Of a stretch of 64,000 nt of DNA, positions 18,258-27,565 are shown in pieces. The notes under the pieces were generated by a model. The model saw only the letters and a program-made list of their open reading frames with translations, had not been told where the DNA came from and ran no database searches. Location: NCBI GenBank assembly GCA_965205055.1, contig OZ242030.1, positions 3,534,001 through 3,598,000 of the forward strand, in the 5' to 3' direction. Origin of the DNA: CBDBBY01 sp965205055. Lineage in GTDB: Bacteria > Pseudomonadota > Alphaproteobacteria > Rhodobacterales > Rhodobacteraceae. Numbering within the stretch: position 1 is the stretch's first letter; each line of letters begins with the position of its first letter. The position numbers and the translations under genes are program-made.

Positions 18258-18461
18258 TCAGCGCGCTGCGCAGGAAAATAAACTTTGTGCTGCTCGGATG
18301 TTTTTGAGACGCGCGGCACTGTTCATAGACTGATGCATCACCAGCAAAATGCGGCGTGTCGCCCAACAATCGGACGGCGCGGCCATATCCAGCGGCCCGG
18401 TATCTGGCGTGACCCACGGAGCTGTCAGGCTCCATTCCGTGATGTTGGTTTCAGGGACCAT
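18258..18461 (-). pseudogene. AbiEii-type toxin, only the N terminus left
   Basis: The frame begins MVPETNITEWSLTAPWV, matching the start of AbiEii nucleotidyltransferase toxins (MIPxxxITEWRxxAPWVSD…). It then loses all similarity within about 20 codons and ends without the GG(T/S)…D.D active site. Its ATG lies inside the 3' end of abiEi, the overlap expected for this type IV pair. The remaining ~250 residues of the toxin are gone. Confidence 0.6.
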
Positions 18462-19282
18462 TGCTCGCCGACCTCAATCGGGCGGCGGACGATGATGCGC
18501 CAGCGCGAGTCGCGCTCCGGCGCGCCGTCCGAGGTCAATGCGTTCGCTTCGCCCGGATCAAGCTCGACCCATGGCGCATTGCCGTTCCGGAGACATCCCT
18601 CCAGGCCGGATGCGAGCTCCTCATGTCCCAACCGATCCAGAACGTAGCCGAGGCGCTGGACGACGGACCTTTCGAACTTCGGCGCCAACGCGTTCAGCTT
18701 GGCCGGCTGGATCTTGTCGGCGAGCTCATTGAGAACGCTCGCCGCGTGGTCGACGCCGCCGCTCGCATGGGGATAGCGCAGCAAGTCCAGCGCAGTCAGC
18801 GTCGGCGACGACACCAGCATCGAGCCCGTGTCGGTCTTCCGGCGCTCCAAGCCTTGTTCGACGCGCTCGACGTCCTTGCGGAAATAGAATGCGAGCCTCG
18901 AACGTCCGGCCCGAATAGGCTTCCATTGCCTGTCGGTCACGATCTGGAACTCCATGACGGCTTGGTGCGCTGCATCATGAAGTTCCGCAGCTTTCAGCAG
19001 CGCCACATAGTATGGCCGTTCCGCCTCCTTCATCATGGCATCAATGTACCAGCTTGGCGGCGGCGCGCCCCACTTCAGGAACCGGACGGGCGTGATCACA
19101 TAAAATCCCCGGCGCGGCGCGAAGATATGGCCCCGTTTTCTGAGGCGCGCGGCCGCGTCGAGAAACGCCCCGTGGCTGACCCCCAGAGCCTCCATCGCGT
19201 CTTCACGCCTGAAGAAGGTTTTTCCGGTCGAAGCCAGCTCTTCGACATAGGCCGCCAGAGTGGTGATGCGCTCAGGTGTCAT
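18425..19282 (-). CDS. AbiEi-family antitoxin (type IV toxin-antitoxin)
   Basis: The 285-residue protein has an N-terminal winged helix (about 1-60; ELASTGKTFFRREDAMEALG, RLRKRGHIFAPRRGFYVI) and the AbiEi C-terminal domain (VMEFQIVTDRQWKPIRAGRS, SSPTLTALDLLRYPHASGG). AbiEi proteins repress their operon and counteract the AbiEii nucleotidyltransferase. The adjacent abiEii is reduced to a stump, so this antitoxin now stands alone. Its reading frame is intact over the expected length. Confidence 0.85.
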   Translation of the reverse strand: MTPERITTLAAYVEELASTGKTFFRREDAMEALGVSHGAFLDAAARLRKRGHIFAPRRGFYVITPVRFLKWGAPPPSWYIDAMMKEAERPYYVALLKAAELHDAAHQAVMEFQIVTDRQWKPIRAGRSRLAFYFRKDVERVEQGLERRKTDTGSMLVSSPTLTALDLLRYPHASGGVDHAASVLNELADKIQPAKLNALAPKFERSVVQRLGYVLDRLGHEELASGLEGCLRNGNAPWVELDPGEANALTSDGAPERDSRWRIIVRRPIEVGEQWSLKPTSRNGA

Positions 19283-19345
19283 ATTGCCAAGTCCGCCTTT
19301 CCAGCCGGATTTGTATTATGATGCCCTTTCGGGAGCAAGTTCAAT

Positions 19346-19540
19346 ATGGCCAACTCCGCACATATCGCGGAGTTCGGCATATGTTTCCAAGCTCGGCACA
19401 TGACAGGAACTGGCGGCGACCGGTTGTTCGCCGCGCTTCGGGAGCAGCATGCGGTCTGCGCGGACGTGGACTGCTTCGGCCTCGACGGTGCCAGCGTCAA
19501 GATGCATCCCGAAGGTGCCGAGGCTCAAAGACAAGGCTCG
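19346..19540 (+). pseudogene. IS5-family transposase fragment
   Basis: A short frame reads GDRLFAALREQHAVCADVDC and then FGLDGASVKMHPEGAEA. This resembles the segment …FALDSTSVKVHPDGTGALKK before the second catalytic Asp region of IS5-type DDE transposases. Both sides are missing. Another, differently placed IS5 remnant is at 57.8-58.2 kb. Confidence 0.45.
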
Positions 19541-19567
19541 TTTTGGCGATTTTGTGAATTGTGAATT

Positions 19568-19992
19568 GGCGTGTAAAAGTGACCCTCCCTTCGATTTGTG
19601 CTCAAATGCTCTTTCGATGATGCGGAATTGCGAGGCCGGGGATGCTGGGACTGGACAAGGTCAAGAAGATAGAGCGGGCTCATTATCGGGACGGTCGTTC
19701 GATCAAGGGGATCAGCCGGGACATGTCGGTGTCTCGAACGACGGTTCGGAAGGTTTTGCGTTCGGGAGCGGCGGCGTTTTCGTATAAGCGGAGGACGCAG
19801 CCGCGTCCGAAGATCGGTCCTTGGCAATCTGAGCTTGACGGGATTTTGCTGGAGAACTCGGCTCGTCCGAAGCGCGAGCGCTTGACGTTTATGCAGATCT
19901 TCGAGGATTTGCGGTCTCGGGGTTACGAGGGCGGCTACGACGCTGTGCGGCGTTATGCGGCGCGATGGCGGAAGGATCGGGATCTTGGTTAG
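19568..19992 (+). pseudogene. istA: IS21-family istA, truncated, with left terminal repeat
   Basis: The ATG at 19642 opens a 116-residue frame beginning MLGLDKVKKIERAHYRDGRS and then IKGISRDMSVSRTTVRKVLR, the N-terminal HTH of IstA. It continues through PRPKIGPWQSELDGIL and GYEGGYDAVRRYARRW-like sequence. It stops before the DDE catalytic core, whereas the intact protein is about 500 residues. Upstream, TGTAAAAGTGACCCTCCC near 19570 looks like an IS21-type terminal repeat. An istB remnant with similar end repeats is at 32.3-32.8 kb. Confidence 0.75.
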
Positions 19993-20090
19993 GTTTCCGA
20001 TGCGCATGTTCGATGAACTTTGAGCCCGGCGGTGTTTGAGTCCGCGTCAAAATGCGACCTCGCATCGGCGTCACGGTTGAGGATCGTTCG

Positions 20091-21131
20091 CTACAGCCAG
20101 CCGCTCAGGTTTCGCTTGATGATCTCGAACAGCATGTCGATGTGCGCATCAGCCGCGTTCAGGCATGGAATGTAAGCGAATTTCTCCCCTCCGGTCTCCA
20201 CGAACGCTTCCTTTATCTCTTCGTTGATTTCTTCAAGCGTCTCAATGCAGTCGGCCGAGAAGCCCGGCGCCATCACCGCAAGCCGCTTCACGCCCGATTC
20301 CGCGAGGCGGGCGACCTCCTCGACCGTGTAGGGCTGAAGCCATTCCTCGGGGCCGAAACGCGACTGAAACGTCGTCGTCAGCTTTTCGGCGTCCCAGCCG
20401 AGCTTGGCCAAGAGCAGCCGCGATGTCTTCTGGCAATGGCAATGGTAGGGGTCGCCCTCCGTCAAATAGCGTTTCGGCAGTCCATGGTAGGATGCGACGA
20501 GGACTTCGGGCTCGAAGTCCAGCGACGAGTAGGCCGCTTCCACGCTTCGCGCCAGCGCATCGATATAGAGCGGGTCATCGAAATAAGGCTCCACGGTCCT
20601 GACTGCGGGCTGCCACTTCGTTCGCAGAAGCGAGCGGAATAACTGATCGTTCGCGCTCGCCGTCGTGGCTCCGGCGTAATGGGGGTAAAGGGGGAAGAAC
20701 AAAATCCTGTTGCACCCCTGCTCCACTAGAGCGGATACTCGTGACGGTGTGGACGGATTGCCGTAGCGCATGCAGTAATCCACGAGCACCTGCTCTCCGA
20801 ATTCCTCCTCAATCCGCCTTGCTATAAGACTCGTCTGCTCCTTCGTGATGGTCGCCAGCGGGCTTTCGTCCGCGTCATTGTTCCAGATGCCTTTGTAGGC
20901 TTTTCCGGACGAGAACGGCCGACGGGTCAGCACGATAAGCTGAAGTATCGGTTGCCATATCAGCGGCGAGTAGTCGATGACGCGCTTGTCGGACAGGAAT
21001 TCTTTCAGATACCGGCGCATCGACCAGTAGTCGTAGTTGTCCGGCGTGCCGAGGTTGGCAAGCAGAATGCCCGTCTTGCCGAATGCGACTTTCGGATGGC
21101 CTTCCGGCGCTGCTTCCGGGACTATTTTCAT
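20091..21131 (-). CDS. hemH: Ferrochelatase
   Basis: The 346-residue enzyme inserts Fe(II) into protoporphyrin IX, the last step of protohaem synthesis. Signatures are GILLANLGTPDNYDYWSMRR, FPLYPHYAGATTASANDQLF, the metal-binding His in VASYHGLPKRYL, and SRFGPEEWLQPYT. Length and motifs are complete. It overlaps the upstream methyltransferase gene by ATGA (21128-21131), so the two are translationally coupled, linking haem synthesis with a respiratory-assembly-type methyltransferase. Confidence 0.95.
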   Translation of the reverse strand: MKIVPEAAPEGHPKVAFGKTGILLANLGTPDNYDYWSMRRYLKEFLSDKRVIDYSPLIWQPILQLIVLTRRPFSSGKAYKGIWNNDADESPLATITKEQTSLIARRIEEEFGEQVLVDYCMRYGNPSTPSRVSALVEQGCNRILFFPLYPHYAGATTASANDQLFRSLLRTKWQPAVRTVEPYFDDPLYIDALARSVEAAYSSLDFEPEVLVASYHGLPKRYLTEGDPYHCHCQKTSRLLLAKLGWDAEKLTTTFQSRFGPEEWLQPYTVEEVARLAESGVKRLAVMAPGFSADCIETLEEINEEIKEAFVETGGEKFAYIPCLNAADAHIDMLFEIIKRNLSGWL

Positions 21132-21934
21132 GGATTTTTCCCTGCTGATTCCAACGCATCGGAGAGTCGCGCTTGCGCAGACCCCGGCCGCAACGGTTGC
21201 TGCTGGTTCGCGCTTGGGACCCAGCCCGTCAGGAAAATGATTTCGAATGTCGCCTTGATCCTGTCGCCTGATCCGGCGAATTTCTTCGCATAGATGCGTT
21301 CGGTTTCTTTGAACAGCCGCTTGGTCGAATAGCGTTCGGATCTTTGAGCCAGCGCATTCGTTTCCCCCATCGACCTGAGATCCGCGACCAATGCCCCGAC
21401 GCTTCGATACTCGACGGGGACGCTCACGGAATCCGCAACAGGGAGTGCGAAACCTGCTCTTTGCAGCAGCCCGCCCGCATCACGGATTTCGGCCATTGGG
21501 GCGACTCGTGGGCTGATGCCGCCGAATGCCTCGGTCTCTGCTTCCGCAATGCTCTGCCTCAATTCCGTCAATGTGGAGCCTCCGAACATGGCGGCGATGA
21601 GCAGCCCGTCATTCTTCAATGCCAGACGGCACTGGACGAGCTGGCCGATTGGATCGTTCGCCCAATGCAATGCGAGGGCGTGGATCGCAAGGTCGTATTT
21701 GCGTTCCTCGAATTCCAGCAATTCGGAATCGGTCGTAATCTTGGCGTTCGGAAACTCCGCGCTCCAAAAGTCCGGAAACCCCGCCACCAGGAAGACTTCG
21801 CGGAAGTCTCGATTGATGTCCCTGATCCTTTCCCTGCATTCGGTCGCGGCAATCTCGTGCAGGAACATTTTCCGGCGCGGTTCGCGCAGTGCCCGGCGTC
21901 GACGGAGCTCAAGCGTCTTGCGGTCGCAAATCAA
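21128..21934 (-). CDS. SAM-dependent methyltransferase, NDUFAF5/BioC-like
   Basis: The 268-residue protein resembles the alphaproteobacterial relatives of NDUFAF5, a complex I assembly factor. It starts DRKTLELRRRRALREPRR and carries LHEIAATECRERI, AIHALALHWANDPIGQLVQC and a late TFEIIFLTGWVPS. The first Rossmann motif is weakly conserved; the classical DxGxG is replaced by VFLVAGFPDFW. The same is seen in family members that act as hydroxylases rather than methyltransferases. The start is TTG at 21934. It is coupled to hemH by overlapping stop and start codons. Confidence 0.8.
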   Translation of the reverse strand: MICDRKTLELRRRRALREPRRKMFLHEIAATECRERIRDINRDFREVFLVAGFPDFWSAEFPNAKITTDSELLEFEERKYDLAIHALALHWANDPIGQLVQCRLALKNDGLLIAAMFGGSTLTELRQSIAEAETEAFGGISPRVAPMAEIRDAGGLLQRAGFALPVADSVSVPVEYRSVGALVADLRSMGETNALAQRSERYSTKRLFKETERIYAKKFAGSGDRIKATFEIIFLTGWVPSANQQQPLRPGSAQARLSDALESAGKNP

Positions 21935-21989
21935 GTTCGATTCTCTCTCGCTTTGCTTTTTAGTGAAATGGAGTCCCTTGTTCGGGCCG

Positions 21990-23531
21990 TCATCCGCCGC
22001 CGCTATCCGAAATTGAAGTCGCCCAGTCCGGGACGGCTGACGGGTCGATATCGAATACGATGAATCCGAATGTGTAGACGATGGTCGTGATCAGGAAGAC
22101 TCCGATTATGTTCAAGAGGATTCCGGCCCTGGCCATCTCCGAGATCTTCACTCGGTTGCTTCCGAACACGATGGCGTTCGGCGGCGTCGCCACGGGAAAC
22201 ATGAATGCGCAAGATGCCGACATGGTTGCGGGTATCATCAGAACCAGCGGATGCATTCCGGTCACGACTGCGACCGACGCAAGTATCGGGAGAATCATTT
22301 CAGTAGTGGCGGTGTTGCTCGTAAGCTCCGTAAGGAGGGTGATCCCCGCGCAAACCAGCAGGATCAAGACGAACGTCGGGAGCGCGCCTGCGGCGCTGAA
22401 CTGGTTGCCGATCAGTTCCGCAAGTCCCGTTCTCTGAAACCCGGCGGCAAGCGCCAGCCCGCCTCCGATCAACAGAACGATGTTCCATGGAAGGCGCGGA
22501 ACGATCTCTGCACCCATGAGCCGCACGTTCCCGGCCGATTGATCGCGGGCAGGTATGAAGAACAACGTCGACGCCATCGCGATGGCGACAGTTCCGTCAT
22601 CGATCAGTTTCGGATCCGGGAGCAGCCGCGACCAGCCTGGAATGGAAAGCGCGCCGAAGTTCAAGTCGGCGCGGAACACCCAGAGCAGCGCCGTCAGCGC
22701 GAACACGATCAACACCGTGCGCTGCTCGTAGGTGATCGGGCCGAGCTTCGACCGCTCCTCCTCGATGGCGTCGCGGTTCACCTTCAATTCGGCGGGTGCG
22801 CGGTACAGCACTTGCGTGATCAGGAACCATGCGGTCGCGAGCATCGCCAGACCGATCGGAAGGGCTACGATCAGCCATTGGCCGAATGCTATCGCAGGCG
22901 CATCGGGAAACAGGATTTCGTAGATGCGAAGGAATGCGAGGTTCGGCGGGGTTCCGACCGGGGTCGTCATGCCGCCGATGGAACAGCCGTACGCGATGCC
23001 GAGCATCAAGCCGACCGTGAACTTGCGCGCCTTGCTGCCGAGCTGGGATTCGACTTGAAGCACGATGGCTATGCCGATGGGGACCATCATGACCGCTGTA
23101 GCCGTGTTGGATATCCACATCGACAAGAATGCAGCGGCGATCATGAATCCCAGAACGATGCGCGCTGGCCCGCCGCCCACGAAATGGATGATGTTCAACG
23201 CGATCCGCTTGTGAAGATCCCATCGCTCCATCGTCAGAGCGATCATGAATCCGCCGATGAACAGCATGATGGTGCTGTTGATGTAGAGAGGCGCGGTCGC
23301 TTTGCTGCCCATGATTCCCAAAAGCGGGAACAGCACCAGCGGCGCGAGCGACGTCGCGAACAGCGGGATTGCTTCGGAAATCCACCAGATGGCCATCAGC
23401 GCCGCGACGGCGGCAAGGCGGCTCGCGGGAATGTTGCTTGGATCAATTGGAAACGCCAGCAGAATGATGAACGCCCCGATTCCGATCCATAGGCCGTAAG
23501 TGCTGGCGATGCCGGGATTGCGAGTAGTCAT
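21990..23531 (-). CDS. DASS/SLC13-family dicarboxylate:sodium symporter
   Basis: The 513-residue membrane protein has the divalent anion:Na+ symporter pattern. It shows about 12 hydrophobic segments and two SNT-type sodium/substrate loops, WISNTATAVMMVP about residues 140-152 and ELTSNTATTEMILP about 403-416. It also has the family hallmarks GGMTTPVGTPPNL and FMFPVATPPNAIVFG. It probably imports succinate, malate or fumarate. The gene stands alone, 55 bases from the methyltransferase start. Confidence 0.92.
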   Translation of the reverse strand: MTTRNPGIASTYGLWIGIGAFIILLAFPIDPSNIPASRLAAVAALMAIWWISEAIPLFATSLAPLVLFPLLGIMGSKATAPLYINSTIMLFIGGFMIALTMERWDLHKRIALNIIHFVGGGPARIVLGFMIAAAFLSMWISNTATAVMMVPIGIAIVLQVESQLGSKARKFTVGLMLGIAYGCSIGGMTTPVGTPPNLAFLRIYEILFPDAPAIAFGQWLIVALPIGLAMLATAWFLITQVLYRAPAELKVNRDAIEEERSKLGPITYEQRTVLIVFALTALLWVFRADLNFGALSIPGWSRLLPDPKLIDDGTVAIAMASTLFFIPARDQSAGNVRLMGAEIVPRLPWNIVLLIGGGLALAAGFQRTGLAELIGNQFSAAGALPTFVLILLVCAGITLLTELTSNTATTEMILPILASVAVVTGMHPLVLMIPATMSASCAFMFPVATPPNAIVFGSNRVKISEMARAGILLNIIGVFLITTIVYTFGFIVFDIDPSAVPDWATSISDSGGG

Positions 23532-23689
23532 TGTCGTTTCGCAGATTCGTTCGTGCTACCCGCAATTCGATGCCCTTGACGCTGGGCGCAAGGCGAAAGA
23601 TGCGTCTCTCAGCGCATTGAACAAGCGTCAAGGTTCAATGTCAAACGAATTGCAGAACGGCCGAGCTGTCAATGCAGTTCCAATGGAAC
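23532..23689. other. Upstream region of the DASS transporter
   Basis: This is a short AT-poor leader with no recognised operator, ending at the direct repeat CAATGGAAC that borders element C. Confidence 0.4.
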
Positions 23690-23811
23690 GGGTGCATCTC
23701 ATGATGCTTGGTCAGGCGGCTGCGGTGCTGCAAGCTCTCCAAAACACACAACCTTGGCGACACGGTTCAAGGGTTCCAATAGTGATCAACCAAGAATCAT
23801 GAGACGAACCC
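23690..23811. mobile_element. Short inverted-repeat element C with 9-bp target duplication
   Basis: The left end GGGTGCATCTCATGATGCTT and the right end, which reads CCAAGAATCATGAGACGAAC, are inverted copies. The element is about 122 bp, with no gene. It is flanked on both sides by CAATGGAAC (23681-23689 and 23812-23820), a target-site duplication of 8-9 bp. The duplication makes transposition the most likely origin. Confidence 0.8.
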
Positions 23812-23915
23812 CAATGGAACTTGGCATGCGACCGGAGTTCGAAATCCAGACCGCGATGCCTTTGTAACTTTTTCCAAGCAACTTTGCGTGAAGCATCGTC
23901 GTCGGGGCCGCGCGT

Positions 23916-24683
23916 TCATGTGGATTCACCTCGTGTCGACTCGGATTTCTTGACGCTTGCCGTGACGTAGTTCACGGCAAGGTCCGAAGATGACAGGCTC
24001 CACTCCCATCTGAGCGGATTGAAAACGAACCCTTTGGAATCGACTGGATCGAGCGAAGCATTCCGAAGGTGCTCGAACAGTTCGCTCGGCTTGATGAATT
24101 TATTCCAATCATGAGTTCCCTTGGGCAGCCAGCGGAGCACATATTCCGCTCCGACGATGGCCAAGGCAAAGCTGCGCGCCGTGCGGTTGATCGTGGAGCA
24201 AACCATCAGCCCGTCAGGACGGAGCAACGCAGCGCAAACGCGAAGAAACTCGTCCGGGTCGGGCACGTGCTCAACGACCTCCATGTTCAGAACGACATCG
24301 AACGTCCTGCCTTCGCCGGCAAGATCCTCTGCCGTGGCGTGCAGATACTCGATATCCAAGCCGGAGATTTCCGCGTGCCTCCGGGCGACCGGGATATTGC
24401 GGGCGGCGGCGTCCACGCCGGTGACCTTCGCGCCCAGCCTCGCCATGGGTTCCGACAGAAGTCCGCCGCCGCACCCGATGTCCAGCAGATCAAGCCCTTC
24501 GTACGGACGCAGCGACTTGGGATCCGACCCGAATTCCGTGCGAATTTGCGCATTGATGTAATCCAGCCGGCACGGATTGAGCATGTGCAACGGCTTGAAC
24601 TTGCCGTTCGGGTCCCACCACTCTTCGGCCATCGCGTCGAACTTGGCGATTTCCGACGCATCGGCCGTTTGCTTGGATTCCAT
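23916..24683 (-). CDS. ubiG: Ubiquinone biosynthesis O-methyltransferase
   Basis: The 255-residue protein performs both O-methylations of ubiquinone synthesis. Signatures are EIAKFDAMAEEWWDPNGKFK and LHMLNPCRLDYI near the N terminus, the SAM-binding LLDIGCGGGLLSEPMARLGA, and NMEVVEHVPDP followed by STINRTARSFALAI. Length and motifs are complete. It is transcribed divergently from the prolyl aminopeptidase, with 62 bases between the starts for both promoters. Confidence 0.95.
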   Translation of the reverse strand: MESKQTADASEIAKFDAMAEEWWDPNGKFKPLHMLNPCRLDYINAQIRTEFGSDPKSLRPYEGLDLLDIGCGGGLLSEPMARLGAKVTGVDAAARNIPVARRHAEISGLDIEYLHATAEDLAGEGRTFDVVLNMEVVEHVPDPDEFLRVCAALLRPDGLMVCSTINRTARSFALAIVGAEYVLRWLPKGTHDWNKFIKPSELFEHLRNASLDPVDSKGFVFNPLRWEWSLSSSDLAVNYVTASVKKSESTRGEST

Positions 24684-24745
24684 TGATCGTTCACTTCCGC
24701 GTGGATAAAGAAACGCATTCAGAAATTACGTGCGGTATCGCCGCG

Positions 24746-25732
24746 ATGAGAAACTTAGCAGCACGAACGAACGAATTCGACCCGCTGTATCCCGCGACAG
24801 AGCCATTCGATGCGCAAGAAATCGATGTTCAAGGCGGACATCGGATTTACTTCGAGCAATGCGGCTCGGCCAAGGGCGTGCCCGTTGTCGTTCTCCACGG
24901 CGGTCCGGGCGGCGGGTGCAGTCCTGCGATGCGGCGGTATTTCGACCCTGCGACTTACCGGGTCGTTCTGCTGGACCAGCGCGGTTGCGGACGCTCGGCG
25001 CCGCGCGGTTCGGTGGACAACAACACGACGTGGGATTTGGTTTCCGACATAGAGCGGATTCGCGAACTGCTCGGAATTGAGAGATGGATCGTATTCGGCG
25101 GCTCATGGGGCGCCGCGCTCGCATTGATCTATGCCGAGAAGCACCCGGACCGCGTCGCGCATCTCGTATTGCGCGGCGTATTCTTGATGACTTCGGCGGA
25201 GCTCGCCTGGTTCTACGGCGGCGGCGTGGCGAAATTCTGGCCCGACCGCTGGGCCGAGTTCATTGATCCCATCCCGACGTCCGAACGATCCGACTTGGTG
25301 GCGGCGTACCACAAGCGTCTTTTCAGCGGAGACACCGTGGAGGAAATGCGCTTCGCCAAATGCTGGTTCGATTGGGAGAACAGGCTTTCCACTTTGAATC
25401 CCCGGTCGGGCGTCGGCGGTTCAAGCCTCTATGCACACGCGTTCTCCAGGCTGGAATGCCATTACTTCGTGAACAACGGGTTTCTTGAAAGCGACGGCCA
25501 AATTCTGGATCGGATCGGATTGATCGACGGCATTCCCGGAGACATCGTGCAGGGCAGGTACGACATGGTTTGTCCGCCAGCCACCGCGTTCGCACTTGCG
25601 GAGCGTTGGCACAAGTCAAAACTGAGGATGGTCGATGACGCCGGCCATGCGAGTTCCGAACCGAGCATTGCGAGAGCTTTGAAGCGTTCGATGGACGAAC
25701 TGAGAGGCAATTTCCAAGCAATCGGCTTTTGA
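24746..25732 (+). CDS. pip: Prolyl aminopeptidase
   Basis: The 328-residue alpha/beta hydrolase cleaves N-terminal proline from peptides. It carries VVLHGGPGGGCSP (oxyanion region), LLDQRGCGRSAP, the nucleophile elbow GGSWGAALAL with the catalytic Ser, the Asp in QGRYDMVCPP and the His in DDAGHASSEP. ATG 24746 gives the family N terminus; upstream in-frame GTG or ATG codons would add an untypical extension into the ubiG promoter region. Confidence 0.93.
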   Translation: MRNLAARTNEFDPLYPATEPFDAQEIDVQGGHRIYFEQCGSAKGVPVVVLHGGPGGGCSPAMRRYFDPATYRVVLLDQRGCGRSAPRGSVDNNTTWDLVSDIERIRELLGIERWIVFGGSWGAALALIYAEKHPDRVAHLVLRGVFLMTSAELAWFYGGGVAKFWPDRWAEFIDPIPTSERSDLVAAYHKRLFSGDTVEEMRFAKCWFDWENRLSTLNPRSGVGGSSLYAHAFSRLECHYFVNNGFLESDGQILDRIGLIDGIPGDIVQGRYDMVCPPATAFALAERWHKSKLRMVDDAGHASSEPSIARALKRSMDELRGNFQAIGF

Positions 25733-25896
25733 AAGCCTACTGAAGACCAGCTGAAACGAAGCAGTTCCTTGTCTTGGCAGTCACTTGGCAATGCTTACTT
25801 GGCGGAACCCTTCCGTTGCCGAATCGTCGATCTATAACAGAGTTGGATCTCTGATCCAGCCACTTGAGTCCTTTGCAAGGCTTGCAGGAACCGCGC
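25733..25896. other. Intergenic DNA downstream of pip
   Basis: No gene or clear terminator is seen before inverted-repeat element D. Confidence 0.4.
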
Positions 25897-26008
25897 GGGT
25901 GCTCCTCATGTTTGCCGGATTGAGTCGGTTCCACGCTCTCGCGTGTCGCTCGGCCCAAATATTTCGAGGGTTGCAATAGTGACTGACCAAGAATCATGAG
26001 ACGCACCC
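25897..26008. mobile_element. Short inverted-repeat element D
   Basis: The left end GGGTGCTCCTCATGTTTGCC pairs with the right end reading TGACCAAGAATCATGAGACG, and the length is about 112 bp. Flanks GAACCGCGC on the left and GAACAGCGC on the right (one base further out) agree at 8 of 9 positions, in keeping with a decayed 9-bp target duplication. It has no coding content. Confidence 0.65.
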
Positions 26009-26364
26009 AGAACAGCGCTTTGACGGCGTACGGCACGGCTTCCTCGCCCGCCACGATGACGCACGACTTGATGCGGAATGGAAATGTCCGCCGTCCTGGG
26101 CATCCTGGGCGGAAAGATTATCGGTCGCGATGAAAAATCCCTATTGAAACCGGGAGTTCGTTGCCTCTTTCAACCAAATCGACAGGTCTGCGTCTGTAGA
26201 CACGTTCAGCGTAGACGAGCACCTTCAAAAACCAGTTTGGATCGGTAGCCATACTTCTAAATATATATAAACGCCGTACGGTGCGACGCACCAATTTGGA
26301 ATGGATTCCATTTTCGATATGGAGGTGATGACGAATAATGCCGGTGTCTTGTTTAATTCATTAG
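26009..26364. other. Intergenic DNA, no gene seen
   Basis: It is AT-rich towards its right end, with no supported coding pattern. Confidence 0.4.
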
Positions 26365-26556
26365 GCTCCATTTGATACTTGCTGGCTCCAGCGCAGCACC
26401 TGCAATTCCATCAATCGGCTTGAAAAGCCGATCTTGGAACTTATTGAAATGTAAAAAAGGAAAAAGAGGCAGAGATCTAAAGCTGGACGGCAAGCTTTGA
26501 ACGTCTCTTCTTTCCCCGCCAAATAAGGTACTATCTGACTAAAATACGCCACTAGA
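26365..26556. repeat. 190-bp dispersed repeat, copy a
   Basis: It aligns by eye with 29876-30066 (same orientation) and 33112-33306 (inverted). Shared landmarks are the GGCTCC-GCGCAGC block, AAGCCGATCTTKGAA, and the end ATCTGAYTAAAATAYGCCAC. The coding content is degraded. The family may be 3' ends of an IS630-like transposase gene, because a related nearby sequence (33.45 kb) encodes FIEEIETLILNFIELHSGKE. Confidence 0.6.
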
Positions 26557-27565
26557 ATGGCGAGGGGTCCGCATTATCTTCGTCCGGAGCATGATAAACT
26601 CCTTCGCGCGTAAAGCCTCCGTTCGGGTGGCGGTAAGGGGATCCGCGCAAGATGGCTTCCGCTTTCAATGTTGCCCGGAACAACCGCGGCGCAACCTCCG
26701 TGCCCAGATAAGCGACGAAATTCTCGAATCGCCCGGCGTCGGCTTCCTCCAGCGCGTCTATGTAGCCGTCTTTCTCGGCCGCGCGTATCACCGGCGGGAA
26801 CTCGCCGGCCTTGATGAACGGCAAGGCCATAAGCATCCGCGAAACCCGGCCGTTTCCGTCTTGGAACGGATGGATCCGCACGAATTCATGGTGCAGCCAT
26901 GCCGCTTCGAGTTCCGGCGCCAAGTCCAACTTCGCGTGGCTGCGGTGGAATTCGAGGAATCGGTCGATCTCGGACTCGACCTGTTCAGGCGGGCAATACT
27001 CGTGAACGAAACCGTCAAGTCGTCGCGGGTTGTTCGGCTTCTTCTTCCATTCGCCGCGCCGCAGCGGGATTTCAACGCGCCGGCCGTGCAGGTCTATTCC
27101 GGTCGCGGTCGCCTGATGGCGCGTCAAGAGCCCGTGCCATTCGCGGATGGCATGGGCAGACAAGGGCCGTTCGTCCTTTATGTGCGCGAACAGCATTTCC
27201 AAGGCTGCCTCTTGGTCCTGAAGAAACCCTTTCAGAGTGCCGTCCGAGATCTGCGTCGCAGAATGTGCGCCAACCACCCCTTCGAACCCTTCGGAGATCA
27301 AAGTTTCAGCTATCCCTCTGCGAATGACATACAATCCCTCGATTTGGCCCGTCTCGATCGCGAAATCGCGCTTCTGTTCCGCCAGCCAAAGATCAATCGC
27401 ATCTCTGCCAGTTTGGCGACCCTCCAGTCGAGCGCGCGCTTCCTTCCATTGCCGTGCGGCCAAACGCGCGGGTTCGTGCGCGAGACCGCGTTGTTTGGGA
27501 GAAAGGTCTCGGCACGGCCTCCAGACGGCGCCGACCGGCTTCGGCCCGGACGGTTCGTTCGTCAT
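26552..27565 (-). CDS. Fic-domain protein with N-terminal inhibitory helix
   Basis: The 337-residue protein has the Fic active-site motif HPFQDGNGR near residues 230-240, which transfers AMP from ATP to target proteins. An N-terminal inhibitory motif, T-G-Q-I-E-G at 72-77, fits (S/T)xxxE(G/N). In this class the helix is part of the same protein and holds the enzyme in check. The closing segment EEADAGRFENFVAYLGTEVA is typical of class II Fic proteins. The stop codon falls at the border of repeat copy a, so the last few residues may have been altered by the insertion. No separate antitoxin is needed or seen. Confidence 0.9.
   Translation of the reverse strand: MTNEPSGPKPVGAVWRPCRDLSPKQRGLAHEPARLAARQWKEARARLEGRQTGRDAIDLWLAEQKRDFAIETGQIEGLYVIRRGIAETLISEGFEGVVGAHSATQISDGTLKGFLQDQEAALEMLFAHIKDERPLSAHAIREWHGLLTRHQATATGIDLHGRRVEIPLRRGEWKKKPNNPRRLDGFVHEYCPPEQVESEIDRFLEFHRSHAKLDLAPELEAAWLHHEFVRIHPFQDGNGRVSRMLMALPFIKAGEFPPVIRAAEKDGYIDALEEADAGRFENFVAYLGTEVAPRLFRATLKAEAILRGSPYRHPNGGFTREGVYHAPDEDNADPSPF

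Noticed and set aside
22251..23492. 413-residue open frame on the plus strand
   Set aside because: It is antisense to the DASS transporter and has no family pattern.
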